NCBI GenBank assembly: GCA_044238875.1 | Contig: JBIICM010000055.1 | Coordinates: 1 to 14,134, forward strand | Length of the DNA stretch: 14,134 nucleotides | Direction: 5' to 3' | DNA from: JAIBAI01 sp044238875 | Lineage (GTDB): Bacteria; Bacteroidota; Bacteroidia; M30B66 | Shown: in pieces, positions 7,818 to 11,637 of the stretch | Numbering within the stretch: position 1 is the stretch's first letter | Layout: every line of letters starts with the position of its first letter | The notes under the pieces: generated by a model | The model's input: only the letters and a program-made list of their open reading frames with translations | Database searches by the model: none | What the model was told of the DNA's origin: nothing | Position numbers and translations under genes: made by a program

Positions 7818-8174
7818 TTAAGCGTTTTGCTGCTTTAACAAGCGGATGATCTCCTCTTTGTCGGTCAGGCGCTCTTCAAGTATTCTGATACTTTCTTCGA
7901 GCAGCTGAAGTAACTTCTCAGGTGCACTTTCTTCATGGTAGGAATTCCCGGAATTATGCACAACTTTGTTAAGTAAAAGGTGGCTTGAACACAATTGAAA
8001 AAAATCATAATTCAGCGTTTCACTTATTTTGGACAACAAATCTGTATCAATTGATCTGCGCCGGTAAATGTTATAAATATTATTGCGGTCGGTATTAATT
8101 CTGCGGGCTAAATCAACCACTTTAATATTCCGCTCCTCCACTACTCTTTTTATTTCCTCACCAATATGCACCAT
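7818..8174 (-). CDS. Small XRE/cI-like HTH regulator with C-terminal coiled coil
   Basis: The 118-residue protein has a DNA-binding helix-turn-helix of the XRE type at about residues 5-60 (HIGEEIKRVVEERN, then VVDLARRINTDRNNIYNIYRR as helices 2-3). A polar linker follows (about 70-85), and the C-terminus is predicted as a coiled coil. Heptad a/d positions 89, 92, 96, 99, 103, 106, 110 and 113 are L, L, I, L, L, K, I, L, which supports dimerisation. I chose ATG 8174. An upstream TTG at 8222 is in frame but would add 16 residues that look unlike the family and would cover the palindromic DNA upstream. Similar HTH-coiled-coil proteins are common in Bacteroidota, with no assigned target known to me. 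It lies first in the operon with trpS. Autoregulation through the repeats at 8195-8280 is plausible but unproven. Confidence 0.85.
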   Translation of the reverse strand: MVHIGEEIKRVVEERNIKVVDLARRINTDRNNIYNIYRRRSIDTDLLSKISETLNYDFFQLCSSHLLLNKVVHNSGNSYHEESAPEKLLQLLEESIRILEERLTDKEEIIRLLKQQNA

Positions 8175-8194
8175 GCGCTTAAAGTAATGTAGCA

Positions 8195-8280
8195 CGCAAA
8201 CTGTAGTCAAAAAACTACGCAAAACATTTTAATGCGTTTTTGCGCAGATATTGAGAATATTTGATTAAATTTGTTTTGCG
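8195..8280. promoter_or_regulatory. Candidate operator region with repeated CGCAAA boxes upstream of the HTH gene
   Basis: Four copies of a CGCAAA-type box fall within 86 bases just upstream of the HTH gene. Two read on the plus strand (8195-8200 and 8218-8224) and two on the minus strand (8237-8244 and 8274-8280). CGCAAAAC at 8218-8225 and GTTTTGCG at 8273-8280 are exact inverted 8-mers, and 8236-8244 is the same with one extra T. Separately, GTAGT (8203-8207) and ACTAC (8214-8218) form a 5-base inverted repeat with a 6-base spacer. A minus-strand TACAGTTTG in the same stretch is one base longer than the TAnnTTTG box and could serve the HTH operon. Dyad-rich DNA directly ahead of an HTH dimer gene suggests an autoregulatory site (inference). 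Confidence 0.45.
8239..8273 (+). promoter_or_regulatory. Bacteroidota-type promoter candidate reading away from the HTH gene
   Basis: TAAATTTG at 8266-8273 matches the Bacteroidota -7 consensus TAnnTTTG exactly. TTTG at 8239-8242 could be the -33 element, with 23 bases between the boxes, at the long end of the usual spacing. Transcription would start near 8278-8281 and run toward the hairpin at 8334-8360. No protein gene follows on this strand. Confidence 0.45.
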
Positions 8281-8356
8281 TTTTCTAAAAGACTTTTTCA
8301 CGGATAATCTGCAAAACAATAAACAGAGTCCGGCCCCGGTTCGCCGGGGTTTTTTA
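8280..8356 (+). ncRNA. Candidate short intergenic RNA (about 75-80 nt)
   Basis: A promoter-like box ends at 8273 and a strong plus-strand intrinsic terminator lies at 8334-8360. Both flanking genes are on the minus strand, so the terminator has no plus-strand protein gene to serve. The interval of about 55 bases before the hairpin is A-rich and unstructured by eye. It could be a small regulatory RNA or the decay remnant of one. The frame starting TTG at 8261 could in principle encode a leader peptide, but it reads through the terminator into the antisense of the hydrolase gene and is not convincing. Confidence 0.35.
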
Positions 8357-8360
8357 TTTT
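8334..8360 (+). terminator. Strong intrinsic terminator (plus strand)
   Basis: CCCCGG (8334-8339), loop TTCG, CCGGGG (8344-8349) form a perfect 6-base GC stem with a UUCG-type loop. The T tract TTTTTTATTTT (8350-8360) follows at once. The end of the T tract overlaps the stop codon of the minus-strand hydrolase gene (8359-8361). On the minus strand the same hairpin follows that gene but has no T tract after it, so it fits the plus-strand direction better; it could act weakly in both. Confidence 0.8.
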
Positions 8361-9132
8361 ATGCAAACCGCTTCACCCAGGCGCTCACTGTATCAGTAAA
8401 AGCATCGGGTTGCTCAGCATGCAGCCAATGGCCTGCGCCCTGCATCACTCTGAATTCAGCGGATATGAATTGTTGCATAATCGCGTGATAGGATGCTGGG
8501 GTGATATAATTGCTGTTGCCTCCATGATAGAACAAAGAAGGAACATCAATGGTGCATTCAGGCAGCGCCTTACCTATTTCTTCGATCTGGCCGGCAATCA
8601 CTGCAAGATTAAAGCGCCAGGCAAAATTGTTACCGCTATCGTTACGGTACAGGTTTTTTAGCAGAAACTGTCTGGTTCCATGATCGGCTATATAACCGGC
8701 CAACCGTTCTTCCGCCTCTTGTCTGGAACTAATCTCTTCAGGCTTAACTGCTTTAAGTCCGCTGATAATTTGTTGATGATGCGGGGGGTAATAGCCCGGG
8801 CCAATATCGGCTAGAATCAGACTCTTTAATTTCTCAGGATAGGTTCGCGCAAACTCCATAGCCACTTTACCACCCATGCTATGCCCCAACAGATGTACCG
8901 AAGGTATTCTCAAATCATCGAGCGTTTCAGCTACATCGGCGGCCATGGCGCTGAGGGTGAAAGTGGCATCTCTTGGCGACAGGCCATGATTGCGGAGATC
9001 CATACAAAAAACTGAAAGGTGATTTTCACCCAGTTTACGCCCAACTGTTACCCAGTTATCGCATTGCCCGAAGAGGCCATGCAGAATAACAAGGGGTGGA
9101 CCTTCCCCATAGTGTCTGTGAAATAGTATCAT
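8359..9132 (-). CDS. Alpha/beta hydrolase, YbfF-like esterase
   Basis: A 257-residue cytoplasmic alpha/beta-fold hydrolase, probably a thioesterase or carboxylesterase of undefined physiological substrate. Visible motifs are the oxyanion-loop HGLFG (18-22), DLRNHG (45-50), the nucleophile elbow GHSMGG with Ser85 (83-88), and AGHWLHAE with His235. Asp109 (LADIGP), 24 residues after the serine, is at the position used as the acid in YbfF-type esterases, as I recall. The usual late acid position is taken by HGGNSNYI, in line with that group. The start ATG overlaps the pdxJ stop (ATGA on the minus strand), so the two genes are one transcription unit. Related MhpC-like C-C hydrolases are an alternative, but no aromatic pathway genes are near. 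Confidence 0.88.
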   Translation of the reverse strand: MILFHRHYGEGPPLVILHGLFGQCDNWVTVGRKLGENHLSVFCMDLRNHGLSPRDATFTLSAMAADVAETLDDLRIPSVHLLGHSMGGKVAMEFARTYPEKLKSLILADIGPGYYPPHHQQIISGLKAVKPEEISSRQEAEERLAGYIADHGTRQFLLKNLYRNDSGNNFAWRFNLAVIAGQIEEIGKALPECTIDVPSLFYHGGNSNYITPASYHAIMQQFISAEFRVMQGAGHWLHAEQPDAFTDTVSAWVKRFA

Positions 9133-9842
9133 GATAGCTGGCGAAGATAGATCTGAATGGTATTTTCAAGACCAAGATAGAGTGACTCGGAAATGAGCGC
9201 ATGACCGATGGAAACCTCAAGCAGTTGGGGAATTTGCTGAGCAAAAAACCGAAGATTCTCCATATTCAGATCATGACCGGCATTCACCCCAAGACCCAGC
9301 TCCCGGGCTCTGTTGGCCGCATCCTTATAAGAAGCAATGGCCTTTTCAGGGTTTACTTTATAACCGCGTGCGTACCCTTCTGTGTAAAGTTCGATCCGGT
9401 CGGCACCTGTGCGGGCTGCAGCCTCATAAAGACTGGTATCAGTATCCATAAAAACCGAAACCCTGATCCCGTGCGCTTTTAATCTGGCGGTAACATCAGT
9501 TAGCAAGGCCTCATGTTTAATGGTATCCCATCCGGCATCGGAAGTAAGCGCTCCGGGAGGATCAGGCACCAGCGTAACCTGATGGGGTTTAACCTTGCAA
9601 ACCAGATCAAGAAAAGTTGAGGAAGGATAGCCTTCCACATTGAACTCTGATTTAACAATATTGCGCAGTTCTTCCACGTCGCGATAGGTAATATGGCGCT
9701 GGTCGGGCCTGGGATGTACGGTGATACCCTGAGCACCAAAAGCTTCGATTTTCCGGGCGGCTTCGATCAGATCCGGAACATTACCTCCCCGCGCATTTCT
9801 GATCAGTGCGATCTTATTAATATTAACGCTCAGTTTTGCCAT
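9129..9842 (-). CDS. pdxJ: Pyridoxine 5'-phosphate synthase
   Basis: The 237-residue TIM-barrel enzyme condenses 3-amino-2-oxopropyl phosphate with 1-deoxyxylulose 5-phosphate to pyridoxine 5'-phosphate, the last ring-forming step of DXP-dependent vitamin B6 synthesis. Conserved residues line up with E. coli numbering: Asn7, Arg18, His43 and Arg45 (TVHPRPDQRHI), His50, Glu70 (EGYP), Thr100, His190 (VNAGH) and the phosphate loop SIGHA (211-215). Where E. coli has Asp9-His10 at the DXP site, this protein has Asn9-Lys10 (NINK). As I recall, Bacteroides PdxJ is the same, so this is a lineage variant rather than a defect. The ATG at 9842 gives the family start MAKLSVNINK. It heads a two-gene unit with the hydrolase and is divergent from the CBS-nadK pair. 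Confidence 0.97.
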   Translation of the reverse strand: MAKLSVNINKIALIRNARGGNVPDLIEAARKIEAFGAQGITVHPRPDQRHITYRDVEELRNIVKSEFNVEGYPSSTFLDLVCKVKPHQVTLVPDPPGALTSDAGWDTIKHEALLTDVTARLKAHGIRVSVFMDTDTSLYEAAARTGADRIELYTEGYARGYKVNPEKAIASYKDAANRARELGLGVNAGHDLNMENLRFFAQQIPQLLEVSIGHALISESLYLGLENTIQIYLRQLS

Positions 9843-9846
9843 GCCA

Positions 9847-9854
9847 CAAAGTTA
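9847..9854 (-). promoter_or_regulatory. Promoter -7 box abutting the pdxJ start
   Basis: On the minus strand TAACTTTG (9854 down to 9847) matches TAnnTTTG and ends four bases before the pdxJ ATG (9842-9840). If used, the transcript would start at or within a couple of bases of the ATG, giving a leaderless or near-leaderless message. No clear TTG -33 element lies at the right distance, so the match could be chance. Confidence 0.3.
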
Positions 9855-9926
9855 TGGTTCCGGCTGAAAAGAGTTTTAATGAATTGTTAGATTAAATTAT
9901 ATTCGAGAATTTTCATGCTTTTATAG

Positions 9927-9934
9927 TAGGTTTG
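9927..9934 (+). promoter_or_regulatory. Promoter -7 box for the CBS-nadK operon
   Basis: TAGGTTTG matches the Bacteroidota -7 consensus TAnnTTTG exactly on the plus strand. The expected start near 9939-9942 leaves a leader of about 45 bases before the ATG at 9987. The -33 region has T-rich sequence but no clean TTTG at standard spacing. Confidence 0.5.
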
Positions 9935-9986
9935 CCAACAAACAGAACTATTAAGGCCCTGAAGCGTTTACAGAGAAAGTTATAAC

Positions 9987-10649
9987 ATGCTTGCCTCCGC
10001 ATTGATATCAGATACAATACCTCCTTTACGGACTTCTGATACCGGTATTAAAGCCCTCAACTGGATGGATGAGTTCAGGGTTTCTCATTTGCCCATTGTA
10101 AATAACTATGAACTTTTGGGGCTTGTTTCAGATACGGATATTCTGGATCTGAATGCCCCTGAAGAACCGTTGGGTAACCATCCGCTTTCACTGGTAAGGC
10201 CTTTTATTTATGAAAGTGAGCATATTTATGAGGTGATGAAACTTGTTTCAAGAATGCAACTCACCGTTGTGCCAGTGCTTGATGCAGAAAACAATTACCT
10301 GGGCAATATCAGTCTTCGCACACTGGTTGAGCATTTTGCTTCCATTACGGCCGTGAAAAACCCCGGCGGAGTAATTATTCTTGAGCTGAATGCCAATGAT
10401 TTCGTACTGAGCCAAATTGCACGCATTGTTGAAGAGAATGACACGAAAATTCTGAGCCTTTATGTATCGGAGATCAGTGACTCCACACGCCTAGAGCTCA
10501 CCCTGAAACTTAACAGGGAAAATATCCGCGGGATACTGCAGTCGTTTGCTCGTTACAATATACATGTTAAAGCCACCTTTCAACAGGGTGATTTCTCAGA
10601 GGATCTGCGCAACCGGTTTGACCTTTTTATGAATTACATCAACATGTAA
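9987..10649 (+). CDS. CBS-pair protein with C-terminal ACT-like domain
   Basis: This 220-residue protein has two CBS motifs at about residues 6-55 (DTGIKALNWMDEF, HLPIVNNYELLGLVSDTDIL) and 68-120 (SEHIYEVMKLVSRM, TVVPVLDAENNYLGNIS). The C-terminal part, about 127-197, looks ACT-like in its beta-alpha-beta-beta-alpha-beta pattern (GGVIILEL, ARIVEENDTKILSLYV, TRLELTLKL, ARYNIHVKATF). CBS pairs bind adenosine-containing ligands such as AMP, ATP, NAD or SAM, and ACT domains bind small metabolites, so this is probably a sensor or regulator, not an enzyme. It has no signal peptide or membrane segment. Its stop codon directly abuts the nadK start (TAA then ATG), with no gap. I recall such a gene beside nadK in other Bacteroidota. 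A role in controlling NAD kinase is plausible but is inference. Confidence 0.85.
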   Translation: MLASALISDTIPPLRTSDTGIKALNWMDEFRVSHLPIVNNYELLGLVSDTDILDLNAPEEPLGNHPLSLVRPFIYESEHIYEVMKLVSRMQLTVVPVLDAENNYLGNISLRTLVEHFASITAVKNPGGVIILELNANDFVLSQIARIVEENDTKILSLYVSEISDSTRLELTLKLNRENIRGILQSFARYNIHVKATFQQGDFSEDLRNRFDLFMNYINM

Positions 10650-11540
10650 ATGGCCGAAGTGAAAGTTGCCGGAATCTTTGGCAGAACTGTCAGCGAGGGA
10701 AGAAAAGATTCCATTCGCAGATTGTATCAGGGCCTGATCAGCAGAAAGGCGCAGCTTTGCATTTATGAGCCATTTTATAAGATAACCCGTTCACTGTTAC
10801 CTGAAAATGCTGTTGTTCATACATTTACCGGACACCACGACATTGATTCAGGCATGGCCTGTATGCTTACCATTGGGGGCGATGGCACCTTGCTGGAAGC
10901 CGTAACCCATGTTCGTGACAGTAAAATTCCATTACTGGGTATCAATACCGGCCGGCTTGGATTTCTTTCGGGCTTTTCAAACGAGGAAATTGATCTTGCA
11001 GCAGCAATGGCTATTAACGGAAGTTATTCGCTCGACAGCAGATCACTGATCAGGATTACTTCACGGGGCCGGTATTTCGGTGAGACACCATTTGCACTCA
11101 ATGAGGTTACCTTTCATAAAAGAGATACCTCATCCATGATCACCCTCCATGTTAAAATAAATGACCGGCATTTGAATACCTACTGGGCCGACGGACTGAT
11201 CATCAGCACACCAACAGGTTCAACCGGCTATTCGCTAAGTTGCGGTGGCCCTATCATGATGCCTGATTCAAATAACCTCATCATAACGCCTATTGCTCCG
11301 CATAACCTCAACGTAAGGCCGCTGGTGATTGCTGACTCCAGCAGGTTAAGCATAGAGGCAGAGGTTAGGGGTAAGCATTTCATGGTGGCGCTTGACTCCC
11401 GCTCGGCCATTGTTCCGGCCGGAGAAAAAATCAGCATCCGAAAGGCCGGATTCACCATTCGACTTGCGCGCAAACCTGAACAGGAATTCCTGCATACGTT
11501 GCGTGAGAAACTGATGTGGGGTACCGACAAAAGAAATTAA
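10650..11540 (+). CDS. nadK: NAD kinase
   Basis: The 296-residue cytoplasmic enzyme phosphorylates NAD to NADP and is usually essential. Family motifs are GGDGT (76-80), GINTGRLGFL (97-106), the LNEVTF stretch with Asn151-Glu152 for substrate binding, and TPTGSTGYSLSCGGP (187-201). APHNLNVRP at 216-224 completes the C-terminal beta-rich domain. The length is normal. The ATG follows the CBS gene stop without a gap, so translation is probably coupled. Only a weak hairpin plus eight Ts follows before the next gene. In Bacteroidota genomes as I recall them, nadK is often followed by a DUF6089/PorG-like gene, uppS and bamA; here a giant secreted protein follows instead. Confidence 0.97.
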   Translation: MAEVKVAGIFGRTVSEGRKDSIRRLYQGLISRKAQLCIYEPFYKITRSLLPENAVVHTFTGHHDIDSGMACMLTIGGDGTLLEAVTHVRDSKIPLLGINTGRLGFLSGFSNEEIDLAAAMAINGSYSLDSRSLIRITSRGRYFGETPFALNEVTFHKRDTSSMITLHVKINDRHLNTYWADGLIISTPTGSTGYSLSCGGPIMMPDSNNLIITPIAPHNLNVRPLVIADSSRLSIEAEVRGKHFMVALDSRSAIVPAGEKISIRKAGFTIRLARKPEQEFLHTLREKLMWGTDKRN

Positions 11541-11570
11541 TCGGACAATTGCTTCGTTAATATTTTTTTT
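11537..11570 (+). terminator. Weak terminator candidate after nadK
   Basis: The nadK stop is followed by an imperfect hairpin, TTAA-T-CG (11537-11543) with CG-TTAA (11555-11560), having a bulged T and an 11-base loop. Eight Ts follow (11563-11570). The stem is AT-rich and short, so termination may be partial. TAAATTTA (11573-11580) after the T run is one mismatch from a -7 promoter box for the next gene. Confidence 0.35.
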
Positions 11571-11587
11571 CATAAATTTAACCTTTC

Positions 11588-11618
11588 ATAAATCGAATGA
11601 GTAATCAATTCGATTTAT
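11588..11618 (+). other. Perfect 11-base inverted repeat upstream of the giant secreted protein gene
   Basis: ATAAATCGAAT (11588-11598) and ATTCGATTTAT (11608-11618) are exact inverted copies around a 9-base spacer. The repeat ends 19 bases before the ATG at 11638. There is no T tract on either side in the right direction for an intrinsic terminator. It could be an operator, or an RNA hairpin in the 5' leader that affects translation or stability. Confidence 0.6.
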
Positions 11619-11637
11619 TGTGATGGTGCAGGCATAG

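Noticed and set aside
8175..8222. Longer HTH protein starting at TTG 8222
   Set aside because: The extra 16 residues do not look like the family, the start is TTG, and the DNA carries a dyad better read as regulatory. ATG 8174 is preferred.
8261..8488. Plus-strand 75-codon frame starting at TTG across the terminator
   Set aside because: It passes through a strong terminator and continues antisense to the hydrolase gene; no coding features.
11588..11618. The 11-base dyad as an intrinsic terminator of nadK
   Set aside because: It has no T tract after it on either strand; the T run lies before it at 11563-11570.
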